Shown: positions 1 to 6,048, numbered from the stretch's first letter. The stretch is 6,212 nt of DNA from Deltaproteobacteria bacterium (GCA_002730365.1 PBZZ01000054.1:1-6212), one strand, 5' to 3'. The notes: generated by a model not told the origin, from the letters alone. Made by a program: numbers and translations.

Positions 1-266
1 CTCATAAAATTCCTTGATCATACGTTAAACCAAACTTTTCCCTTACATTGCTGTGTTTTAACTTTTTTAAAATCTAACTTAATTTATGAAATAAAAAATT
101 CAAATAATCACTCTTAAGTACTTCAAAGATACACTCATATTTCCAACATCTAATCACTTTCAAATATTTTTTGGATAGGGAATATGCCAAGCCTAACCGG
201 CAATGTCGATCAAAAAAATCTTGCTAATTTAAAGTAAAGGACATTACTTTCCCCCAACTATCCAGC

Positions 267-280
267 ATTCCTGTTGGAAT
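267..280. promoter_or_regulatory. Short perfect inverted repeat upstream of the operon
   Basis: ATTCC and GGAAT form a perfect 5-bp inverted repeat around TGTT. They are nested inside a wider pair, CCAAC (254-258) and GTTGG (273-277). The element lies 31 bases before the binding-protein start codon, so it could be a repressor operator or a small leader hairpin just upstream of the ribosome binding site. A 5-bp repeat is easily met by chance, so this is a candidate only. Confidence 0.25.
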
Positions 281-300
281 AGTGTTTCTTCCCCTTATTC

Positions 301-307
301 AAAGGAG
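301..307 (+). promoter_or_regulatory. Ribosome binding site deciding the first gene's start
   Basis: AAAGGAG ends four bases before the ATG at 312. It settles the start there and not at the in-frame GTG at 282, which has no Shine-Dalgarno sequence and would put ten non-signal residues in front of a standard signal peptide. Confidence 0.8.
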
Positions 308-311
308 CGCT

Positions 312-1943
312 ATGAAGCTATTCAAAACGCTGGGTCTCTTTGTTTCCACATGCTTGACTTGTGGAATTGCGACTGCAGCAGATCATCACGTGAAGTGGCA
401 TGACGATGGTAAGGTTGATCTGGTCATGGAAGATGGGACAACTATTTCAACAACACGAGAAGAACTGGGATCCTTGTTTGGCCCAGACCAGAAGCCATTT
501 GACGGAGTAAGCATTTCAGTCACCGTCAACTCTGGTGGTCCAAAAGGTGGAATTTCAGGACCGCTGTATAGTTTCCGTCCAATTTGGGAGGAGCTTACCG
601 GTGGTAAATTAGAAATCGTAGAGCTGCCATTCGGAGAGCACTACACCAAGATGATGTTGGATCTCCGCAACGGTACTGGCCAGTACGATGCCTTCATGGT
701 TGGAGCCTTCTGGTATGGAGACATCGTTCCCAACGGCTACGCATTCCCTATTGATGACTTTATGACCACTGGAGAGTATCCACAGTGGACCTATGATTCA
801 ATGCCTCAATCATTGAAAACACTGCACACCTGGGAAGGCGTGGGTTACGGAGTACTCAACGACGGGGATGGACAAGTTCTATACTACCGCAGAGATGCGC
901 TGGCCAATCCAGAGTGGAGGGCTCAGTTCAAGAAAGAATATGGCTACAGCATGCCTGTTCCGCCAAAGACCTGGCAACAGATGCTGGATATTAGCAACTT
1001 CTTCAACGGTAAAAACTGGGATAGCAATGATCCTGATCCCGATTCAGGAACGGTGCTTCACCTGAAGGTTGGAGAGCAGGGACACTATCACTTCCAATCG
1101 CTATCCGCCTCCTTTGCCATTACACCTGGACCCGAGTTGGATCAGTATCATAACGTCTATTGGTTCGATCCAACCAACATGAAGCCGTTAATCAACAGCC
1201 CCGGACACGTCGCCGCTTTAGAGTTTCTACAGGAGTTGCATAAGACCGGACCCTCCGCACAGGTTGGCTGGAGCTTGGGTGAAGCTTGGGACTACTTCCT
1301 GCGAGGCAAGTCTGTCTTTGTCTTCAGTTGGGGTGATGTTGGTTCACTCTGTCAGGACACCTCTCGTTCCAAAATCCAAGGAGTCTGTGCTTCTTCCATC
1401 CTACCCTCATCAGACACCTACTACGATCATGAGACCAAGAAGTTTGTAAAGACTACCAATCCTGTGAAGGTAGGAAACACGACAGGTGGTTCATGGCATG
1501 GTGTAATCTCTAACTACTCTGCCAATCCAGAAGCCACCTACTCACTGCTATCCCTGATGGCTATCAAGCCAGCCTCAATTTGGTTAGCTCAGAACGGTTG
1601 GACCGGTGTGGATCCAGGCTTTACCTACCAATTCTTGGAGCCACAAGGTGAAGCTGGGCTGGGAGACTATCTAGACGCTGGCTGGGCTGAAGCAGATGTC
1701 AAGGACTACCTGAAGGCCTACTATGAGACCTTCTTTGCCGACACCTTCCTCCCTTACCTCAGGATTCCCGGCTCCTTTGAGTACTGGGATATCCTGGATA
1801 AAAACCTCTCGGCTACCATGAGTGGTGAGATCTCTGCCAAGCAGGCGCTGGATAGCACTGCCAAAACCTGGGAGCAGATCACTGACCGTCTGGGGCGAGA
1901 TCAGCAATTGGGCTACTATCAATCAGCGATAGGCTACAAGTAA
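312..1943 (+). CDS. ABC transporter substrate-binding protein, family 1 (CUT1-type)
   Basis: This is a periplasmic solute-binding protein of 543 aa that should deliver substrate to the permeases encoded downstream. Residues 1-22 form a signal peptide: a Lys-containing start, a hydrophobic core and an Ala-Thr-Ala signal peptidase I site before Ala23-Asp24. The cysteines at 14 and 17 do not make a lipobox. A mature N-terminal extension of about 45 residues precedes the first core strand (ISVTVNSGG, 68-76), which opens a typical family 1 binding-protein fold. Further family-like stretches are YDAFMVG (125-131) and the aromatic-rich C-terminal third. At 543 aa it is longer than the usual 400-450 aa of MalE/UgpB proteins and belongs to a large subclass. 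The mature protein has only two cysteines (347 and 359), a plausible disulfide. An acidic loop (DSNDPDPDSG, 237-246) could bind a metal ion. The gene leads the operon. The substrate is unknown; family membership is secure from sequence and context. Confidence 0.93.
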   Translation: MKLFKTLGLFVSTCLTCGIATAADHHVKWHDDGKVDLVMEDGTTISTTREELGSLFGPDQKPFDGVSISVTVNSGGPKGGISGPLYSFRPIWEELTGGKLEIVELPFGEHYTKMMLDLRNGTGQYDAFMVGAFWYGDIVPNGYAFPIDDFMTTGEYPQWTYDSMPQSLKTLHTWEGVGYGVLNDGDGQVLYYRRDALANPEWRAQFKKEYGYSMPVPPKTWQQMLDISNFFNGKNWDSNDPDPDSGTVLHLKVGEQGHYHFQSLSASFAITPGPELDQYHNVYWFDPTNMKPLINSPGHVAALEFLQELHKTGPSAQVGWSLGEAWDYFLRGKSVFVFSWGDVGSLCQDTSRSKIQGVCASSILPSSDTYYDHETKKFVKTTNPVKVGNTTGGSWHGVISNYSANPEATYSLLSLMAIKPASIWLAQNGWTGVDPGFTYQFLEPQGEAGLGDYLDAGWAEADVKDYLKAYYETFFADTFLPYLRIPGSFEYWDILDKNLSATMSGEISAKQALDSTAKTWEQITDRLGRDQQLGYYQSAIGYK

Positions 1944-1954
1944 ATCCTACCAAG

Positions 1955-1986
1955 CTGTCAGGTGTGGAATCTTCCATGCCTGACGG
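1955..1986 (+). terminator. Strong intercistronic hairpin after the binding-protein gene
   Basis: CTGTCAGGTGTGGA (1955-1968) and TCCATGCCTGACGG (1973-1986) pair fully over 14 bp around the 4-base loop ATCT, with three G-U pairs in RNA. It starts 11 bases after the stop codon. The T-tract behind it is weak (TCTTTC), so full termination is unlikely. By analogy with intercistronic hairpins behind binding-protein genes such as malE, it probably protects the upstream message from 3' exonucleases or acts as a leaky terminator, giving more binding protein than permease. The structure is seen directly; the role is inferred. Confidence 0.7.
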
Positions 1987-2031
1987 TCTTTCGGAATCAA
2001 AACGGCCCGTGATTCATCACATGACCCTCTT

Positions 2032-2985
2032 ATGAAAACACACCGAAATACAAAAGCGCGCTTTGTGTTTTTACTGCCAGCCGCAATTTGGGTTTTAACA
2101 TTCACTATCTTTCCACTAGTTTACTCGCTCTATATTAGTGTTCACAAAGTGGAAACTAAAATGAATGTGAGTCGTGAAAAAGTTCCTATGTTGGATGCAA
2201 GTGGGAACCCTGTTTTAGATGCGAAGGGTAACCCCAGAACTAAGATTAAAATTAACAGAGAAAAGATCTCAACCTGGACAAATATTGGGTTTACTAATTT
2301 CAAGAGATTAACCGAGGATCCACAGGTTCATTCTGCTATAAAAGTTACTTCAATTTTTGTATTAGTCGCCGTTCCGTCTCAACTAGTATTAGGTATTCTG
2401 CTAGCCCTTTTATTCAATCAACGTCTATGGGCTAGATCGTTTCTCAGGGCAGTCATGCTTCTGCCAATTTTTGCAACTCCCCTTGCAGTAGGCTATCTGT
2501 TTTTTACAATTTTCTACGAAGAAGGTGGACCACTTGGCTTTCTAGGAGTACCTTTCCTTTCTAACCCTAATTGGGCCTTATTTTCAGTAATCCTAGTTGA
2601 CATCTGGCAATGGACGCCTTTCTGTTTTCTGGTGTTCTTGGCCGCGCTGCAAGGTATCCCTAATGAATTGATGGAAGCTGCAAAAATGGAGAGTAAATCC
2701 AAGTGGGGTTTATTCGCCAATATCATCTTCCCGATGCTGACTCCAACAATTGTCATCGTGCTGTTGCTGCGTCTTGCGGAGGCTATCAAGCTCTTCGATA
2801 TCCCGTTTGCCCTTACGGGAGGTGGGCCTGGTGTTGCTACACAGTCCATGTCATTCCTGGCCTTCAGGACCGGGCTACGTTATTTTGACCTCGGCTACGC
2901 TTCGGCAATGTCGTACTGTTTGCTGATTATTGTAATGATCATCGTGACCCTCTTCTTCAGAAAATTGCGACAGAGTTACGCATAA
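2032..2985 (+). CDS. ABC transporter permease, MalF-type (first membrane subunit)
   Basis: Inner-membrane subunit of 317 aa with six predicted helices, at roughly 10-34, 103-127, 136-161, 182-206, 236-256 and 288-309. The order of genes, the FPLVYSLYIS exit of helix 1 and the LTGGGPG segment (261-267) identify it as the MalF/UgpA-like partner. The EAA coupling loop lies at 212-234 but is degenerate: Glu215-Ala-Ala is present, the near-invariant Gly is Ser221, and the final Leu-Pro is Phe233-Pro234. Between helices 1 and 2 there is a polar insertion (about 41-80) holding a tandem 8-residue repeat. The ATG start is needed to keep helix 1 but has no visible Shine-Dalgarno sequence. The first 360 coding bases (2041-2400) are 39% GC against about 50% in neighbouring coding DNA. 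The next gene begins one base after the stop codon, so the two are probably translationally coupled. Confidence 0.92.
   Translation: MKTHRNTKARFVFLLPAAIWVLTFTIFPLVYSLYISVHKVETKMNVSREKVPMLDASGNPVLDAKGNPRTKIKINREKISTWTNIGFTNFKRLTEDPQVHSAIKVTSIFVLVAVPSQLVLGILLALLFNQRLWARSFLRAVMLLPIFATPLAVGYLFFTIFYEEGGPLGFLGVPFLSNPNWALFSVILVDIWQWTPFCFLVFLAALQGIPNELMEAAKMESKSKWGLFANIIFPMLTPTIVIVLLLRLAEAIKLFDIPFALTGGGPGVATQSMSFLAFRTGLRYFDLGYASAMSYCLLIIVMIIVTLFFRKLRQSYA
2191..2238 (+). repeat. Tandem 8-codon repeat inside the MalF-type permease
   Basis: Residues 54-61 (LDASGNPV) and 62-69 (LDAKGNPR) match at six of eight positions; the DNA matches at 15 of 24 bases, so the copies are diverged. They are flanked by similar SREKV (47-51) and NREKI (75-79) motifs, giving the insertion a pseudo-symmetric layout that could fold as a beta hairpin. 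It lies on the periplasmic side by the usual topology of this family. Confidence 0.6.
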
Positions 2986-2986
2986 G

Positions 2987-3841
2987 ATGAAGCCCAAGCA
3001 GAACCAGCACCCTCTCAGGTATTCGATCTACTCGCTGATTGCCGTGGTTGCGGCAATGATCTTCTTCTTTCCAATCTACTGGGCCTTTTCAACGAGTCTG
3101 CGGAATCCACTAGACACCTTCACCGTCTCTGGTTTCGGAATTCCCTTTCTGAATTTTGATCCGACCCTCACCAATTGGGTGGATCAGCTCGCCACAGAGG
3201 AAGCCCGCAAGGCTGTTTACAATAGTACGGTCATCGCTGTTTTTGCTTCCATTCTAGCCCTGGCGTTAGGAATTCCCGCAGCTTATGCACTGGCCCGTTT
3301 TCGCTTCAAAACGATTTCCAACAAGGATCTGACTATTTGGTTTCTATCACAGCGTGTACTCCCACCTGTAGCAACAGTGGTCCCATTCTACCTAATCATG
3401 CAGTTTCTGAATCTATTGGACACACAGCTGGCACTGATCCTAATCAACGCTACCTTTGTGCTACCATTTGTGGTTGTGATTGTGCGTCAGACCTTTCTGG
3501 ATTTGCCTATTGAGTTGGAAGAGGCCGCCTTCATGGATGGAGCACGAAACTATGGAGCTTTTCTTCGTGTTGCTTTGCCCTTGGCAGCTCCAGCAATAGC
3601 TGCAACTGGTTTGATTATGTTCGCTTTCACTTGGAACGAGTTTCTCTTTGCCATCACTCTGAGCAGCAAAGAAGTGATCACCATCCCGATTCACATGGCT
3701 GGTGCGGTGGATACGCGGGGAGTTCAGTTCTGGTTCATGGCTGTGCGAGCAATGATCGCGATGATTCCACCCGTTTTGATCGCCTTGTTGGCACAACGCT
3801 ATATTGTTCAAGGCCTCACCCTAGGGGCTGTAAAAGGATGA
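2987..3841 (+). CDS. ABC transporter permease, MalG-type (copy A)
   Basis: Second membrane subunit of the importer, 284 aa, the usual MalG/UgpE length. Six helices are apparent, at roughly 14-34, 78-103, 117-143, 148-168, 200-224 and 250-275. The MalG signature is complete: FSTSLRNP after helix 1, PAAYALARFRF at 97-107, and an EAA loop with Glu179-Ala-Ala, Asp184-Gly185-Ala and Leu197-Pro198. The tail ends AQRYIVQGLTLGAVKG; in the E. coli maltose transporter the corresponding MalG tail inserts between the two MalK subunits. The start lies one base after the preceding stop codon with only a weak GAG upstream, so translation is likely coupled. A 30-base gap leads to the ATPase gene. The second permease at 4951-5799 is its paralogue, about 69% identical over the last 256 residues without gaps by hand alignment. 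Confidence 0.94.
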   Translation: MKPKQNQHPLRYSIYSLIAVVAAMIFFFPIYWAFSTSLRNPLDTFTVSGFGIPFLNFDPTLTNWVDQLATEEARKAVYNSTVIAVFASILALALGIPAAYALARFRFKTISNKDLTIWFLSQRVLPPVATVVPFYLIMQFLNLLDTQLALILINATFVLPFVVVIVRQTFLDLPIELEEAAFMDGARNYGAFLRVALPLAAPAIAATGLIMFAFTWNEFLFAITLSSKEVITIPIHMAGAVDTRGVQFWFMAVRAMIAMIPPVLIALLAQRYIVQGLTLGAVKG

Positions 3842-3860
3842 TCACCCCTCTATCAATGTT

Positions 3861-3865
3861 GGAGG
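3861..3865 (+). promoter_or_regulatory. Ribosome binding site for the GTG-started ATPase gene
   Basis: GGAGG lies six bases before GTG at 3872. It is the best Shine-Dalgarno sequence inside the operon and supports this non-ATG start, which also gives the normal N-terminal strand of a MalK-type ATPase. Confidence 0.8.
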
Positions 3866-3871
3866 TCTCAC

Positions 3872-4954
3872 GTGGCTGAAGTAAAACTGCGCGGCGTAAA
3901 AAAGTCATTTGATGAAGTGGAGGTGATCCACGGAGTTGATCTGGAGATCAAGGACCAGGAGTTTGTAGTTTTTGTCGGTCCTTCCGGATGTGGCAAGTCA
4001 ACACTGCTACGGATGATTGCTGGCCTGGAGGACATCACTGCGGGTGAAATCTATATTGGTGACACCTACGTCAATGACCTGCACCCAGCAGATCGTGGAG
4101 CGGCCATGGTCTTTCAGTCCTATGCGCTCTATCCACACATGAGCGTGCGAGAGAACATCGGTTTTGGTCTCAAGCTGAATAAAGTGCCCAAGGCAGAGAT
4201 TCAACACAAAGTCGCTGAGGCTGCCAAAATTCTGAAGATTGAAGAATTATTGGATCGACGCCCTGCCCAGCTTTCTGGTGGTCAACGTCAACGTGTTGCG
4301 ATTGGTCGAACCATCGTCCGTGAACCAAGCGTCTTCCTGTTCGATGAGCCACTCTCGAATCTCGATGCCGCGCTAAGGGTACAGATGCGGATGGAGTTGG
4401 AAAAGCTACATGCCAACCTCAAAACCACCATGATCTATGTGACGCATGATCAGGTAGAGGCAATGACGATGGCTGATCGGATCTTCATTCTCAACGATGG
4501 CTACGTGGAGCAGGTCGGGACCCCTTTGGAACTGTACCGCAAACCAGCAAACATTTTTGTTGCTGGTTTCATTGGCTCTCCCAAGATGAACTTCCTATCT
4601 GTCAAGGTTCTACAAATCGAAGGGCAACAGATCACACTTCAGCTGCCTGGCGAAGATCAGATGCAGTTACAACGAGAGAACATCAATTTTAAGGTAGGTG
4701 ATATCCTTACCCTTGGAATCCGACCAGAGCACTTCGAATTGGAGCGGACTCAGGGATGTTCCCTGTCCGCGACAGTAGACATCATCGAACGACTAGGCAA
4801 TGAAACCTACATCTACGCCAATGATGCCAACGATAACCTGCTAACTGTTGTTGGTGACGGTGAGCTAGACGTCTCTAACAAGGAGAAGCTCAAGATCCAC
4901 TTCACGACTGACCACTGTCACCTGTTTGGTCGTGATGATCAGTCCATTCAATGA
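3872..4954 (+). CDS. ABC transporter ATP-binding protein, MalK/UgpC-type
   Basis: Cytoplasmic ATPase of 360 aa, the standard MalK/UgpC length, which should work as a homodimer to power the permeases. All nucleotide-binding motifs are intact: Walker A GPSGCGKST (36-44), Q-loop Gln82 in VFQSYALYPH, signature LSGGQRQR (134-141), Walker B VFLFDE (154-159) with catalytic Glu159, D-loop SNLD (162-165) and switch His192 in VTHDQ. From about residue 235 it continues into the C-terminal TOBE-type regulatory domain of this subfamily, including the GIRPEHFEL stretch. That domain is the usual place for regulatory protein contacts in MalK. It is the only ATPase gene seen, placed between two MalG-type permease genes, so it probably serves both. 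The stop codon overlaps the next start in ATGA (4951-4954). Family assignment is very secure; the specific substrate is not determined. Confidence 0.96.
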   Translation: MAEVKLRGVKKSFDEVEVIHGVDLEIKDQEFVVFVGPSGCGKSTLLRMIAGLEDITAGEIYIGDTYVNDLHPADRGAAMVFQSYALYPHMSVRENIGFGLKLNKVPKAEIQHKVAEAAKILKIEELLDRRPAQLSGGQRQRVAIGRTIVREPSVFLFDEPLSNLDAALRVQMRMELEKLHANLKTTMIYVTHDQVEAMTMADRIFILNDGYVEQVGTPLELYRKPANIFVAGFIGSPKMNFLSVKVLQIEGQQITLQLPGEDQMQLQRENINFKVGDILTLGIRPEHFELERTQGCSLSATVDIIERLGNETYIYANDANDNLLTVVGDGELDVSNKEKLKIHFTTDHCHLFGRDDQSIQ

Positions 4955-5799
4955 AGACGCGTTCATTTGACTTTCGGGACTCCCTTCTCTCACTGCTGGC
5001 TATTACGATCGCGCTGTTTTTCATCTTCCCCCTCTACTGGGGATTCTCGACAAGTCTACGTAATCCACTAGACACTTTTACTGTCACCGGAGTCGGTCTT
5101 CCCTGGCTCAATTTCTCGCCTACTCTCAATAACTGGATTTCTCAATTAGAAATAGTGGAAATGCGCAACGCTGTGATCAATAGCGTAGTGGTTGCCTTCT
5201 CCACTTCCCTGCTAACACTTTGCCTAGGGGTTCCTGCTGCTTACGCTTTGGCTCGCTTCCGCTTTAAGAAGATTTCTAACAAGGATCTGACCGTCTGGTT
5301 CCTCTCTCAACGGATCCTCCCTCCAGTTGCGACCGTCATCCCATTCTACCTCACCCTCCAGTTCCTGAACCTCCTAGATACTCGAACTGGATTGATTCTG
5401 ATCAATACTACTTTCACACTGCCCTTTGCCGTAGTGATCATGAGACAAGCTTTCGTAGACTTGCCTGTCGAGTTGGAAGAAGCTTGTTTGATGGATGGAG
5501 CCAACTACTTCACTACTTTTTCTAAAATCGCCCTGCCTCTCTGTACACCTGCCTTGTCAGCCACTGCTTTGATTATCTTTGCATTCACCTGGAACGAGTT
5601 ATTGTTCTCGCTGGTCATCAGCAGCAAAAACGCTATCACCATCCCGATGTTCATTTCTGGTTCGTTTGAGTCACGAGGAGTCCAGTTCTGGTTCCTCAGT
5701 GTGCGAACTATGATTGCCATGTCGATCCCCATCCTAATCGCGCTTCTCGCCCAACGCTACATCGTCCGAGGGTTGACTCTGGGGGCTGTCAAGGGGTAA
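4951..5799 (+). CDS. ABC transporter permease, MalG-type (copy B, paralogue of copy A)
   Basis: A second MalG-type membrane subunit of 282 aa, collinear with copy A except for two fewer N-terminal residues. By hand alignment 177 of the last 256 residues are identical. Shared blocks include FSTSLRNPLDTFTV (31-44), PAAYALARFRFK (95-106), the FTWNE region and a C-terminal tail differing only at Arg for Gln. Differences gather in the EAA loop, which reads Glu177-Ala-Cys179 rather than EAA and NYFTTFSKIALPLCTP against RNYGAFLRVALPLAAP. They also gather in the periplasmic segment before helix 6 (SSKNAITIPMFISGSFES). The frame is open and all six helices are present, so this is a functional-looking gene. 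It starts within the ATPase stop (ATGA) with no clear Shine-Dalgarno sequence, indicating coupled translation. Synonymous codons differ widely from copy A, so the duplication is old or the gene was acquired separately. Confidence 0.93.
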   Translation: MKTRSFDFRDSLLSLLAITIALFFIFPLYWGFSTSLRNPLDTFTVTGVGLPWLNFSPTLNNWISQLEIVEMRNAVINSVVVAFSTSLLTLCLGVPAAYALARFRFKKISNKDLTVWFLSQRILPPVATVIPFYLTLQFLNLLDTRTGLILINTTFTLPFAVVIMRQAFVDLPVELEEACLMDGANYFTTFSKIALPLCTPALSATALIIFAFTWNELLFSLVISSKNAITIPMFISGSFESRGVQFWFLSVRTMIAMSIPILIALLAQRYIVRGLTLGAVKG

Positions 5800-5803
5800 T
5801 TGC

Positions 5804-5855
5804 TATTTTGAACTAGTTAGTTGTTCACTCGATCTCGTGCTAAGCTTTCAAAATA
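5804..5855 (+). terminator. Inverted repeat after the last permease; possible operon 3' end
   Basis: TATTTTGAA (5804-5812) and TTCAAAATA (5847-5855) are perfect complements over 9 bp separated by 34 bases. A further TTAG/CTAA pair (5817-5820/5840-5843) can form inside the loop, and TGC/GCA pairs outside it with one bulged G. It begins five bases after the stop codon. There is no T-tract behind it, so intrinsic termination is doubtful; it may instead stabilise or help process the 3' end of the message. A second small repeat, ATATCT/AGATAT (5861-5866/5874-5879), follows. Confidence 0.3.
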
Positions 5856-5932
5856 CGCACATATCTCCTTCACAGATATTCCTAACAGTCCAGCCGAATG
5901 GTATCTTTATGCCGTTATTATCTAAAGACTAA

Positions 5933-5957
5933 TGTTTGTAACTATATAGTTAAAACA
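5933..5957. promoter_or_regulatory. Palindromic operator candidate upstream of the second binding-protein gene
   Basis: TAACTATATAGTTA (5939-5952) is a perfect 14-bp palindrome. It is extended by TGTTT (5933-5937) and AAACA (5953-5957), with a single extra G at 5938. It ends just before the TTGACA box at 5960 and is centred near -50 relative to the predicted start of transcription, a usual position for a dimeric activator or repressor. The regulator is not encoded in the window. Confidence 0.5.
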
Positions 5958-5959
5958 AC

Positions 5960-5988
5960 TTGACATAAATAAAAGTGAAGGGTAATAA
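5960..5988 (+). promoter_or_regulatory. Candidate sigma70-type promoter
   Basis: TTGACA (5960-5965) is a perfect -35 hexamer, followed after exactly 17 bases by TAATAA (5983-5988), a poor -10 match (three of six). Transcription would start near 5995, giving a leader of about 60 bases before the ATG at 6058. The weak -10 next to the palindrome at 5933-5957 would fit an activator-dependent promoter. In AT-rich DNA the -10 match alone carries little weight. Confidence 0.45.
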
Positions 5989-6000
5989 CCAAACTTTCTA

Positions 6001-6027
6001 AGTTTTAATTCAAACAGAATTAAAACT
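6001..6027. promoter_or_regulatory. Perfect 11-bp inverted repeat at the predicted transcript start
   Basis: AGTTTTAATTC (6001-6011) and GAATTAAAACT (6017-6027) are exact complements around the 5-base loop AAACA. The element would start about six bases after the predicted transcription start and end 30 bases before the start codon. It could be a downstream operator or a 5' hairpin protecting the message. It is AT-rich and not followed by a clean T-tract, so it is not a typical attenuator. Confidence 0.5.
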
Positions 6028-6048
6028 AAATTTTAATCTCTCTTGAAT

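Larger units (their letters stand above)
1..311. other. AT-rich upstream non-coding region
   Basis: No convincing gene is visible on either strand in this stretch. It is strongly AT-rich, especially in the first 180 bases, and presumably holds the promoter of the transporter operon. I cannot assign that promoter: TGCTAATTT at 222-230 resembles an extended -10 element but has no good -35 partner. Weak inverted repeats include TTTTAA/TTAAAA (56-61/67-72), AAGTACTT (116-123), TTGG/CCAA (171-174/187-190) and TGCC/GGCA (185-188/199-202). A possible 17-codon reading frame at 184-237 is preceded by AGGG, but nothing else supports it. The previous gene does not reach into the window as far as I can see. 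Confidence 0.6.

Noticed and set aside
184..237. 17-codon reading frame with AGGG upstream, a possible leader peptide
   Set aside because: No runs of a single regulatory amino acid, no associated attenuator hairpin, and this length occurs by chance in such DNA.
282..311. In-frame GTG start giving a 553-aa binding protein
   Set aside because: No ribosome binding site, and it adds ten residues before a normal signal peptide; the ATG at 312 has AAAGGAG at the right distance.
351..362. Cysteines in the first binding protein's signal peptide as a lipoprotein anchor
   Set aside because: Residues before Cys14 and Cys17 do not fit the lipobox (Thr at -1 in both), while an Ala-Thr-Ala signal peptidase I site follows.
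2009..2020. GTGAT/ATCAC dyad just before the MalF start as an RNA switch or operator
   Set aside because: Only five base pairs with a two-base centre; too small to support without conservation data.
2021..2035. Four-codon frame ending in ATGA over the MalF start; a similar one at 6047-6061 over the second binding-protein start
   Set aside because: Such overlaps arise by chance whenever ATG is followed by A and another ATG lies in the right frame nearby; no evidence of translation.
3461..3811. Minus-strand frame of 116 codons, and a similar 111-codon one at 2514-2849
   Set aside because: They lie wholly inside strongly supported permease genes, have His/Ser-rich low-quality translations and no ribosome binding site.
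2987..5799. Recent tandem duplication or assembly artefact producing the two MalG genes
   Set aside because: Identical residues often use different codons (for example all five codons of the FLSQR block differ), so the copies diverged long ago; both frames are intact.
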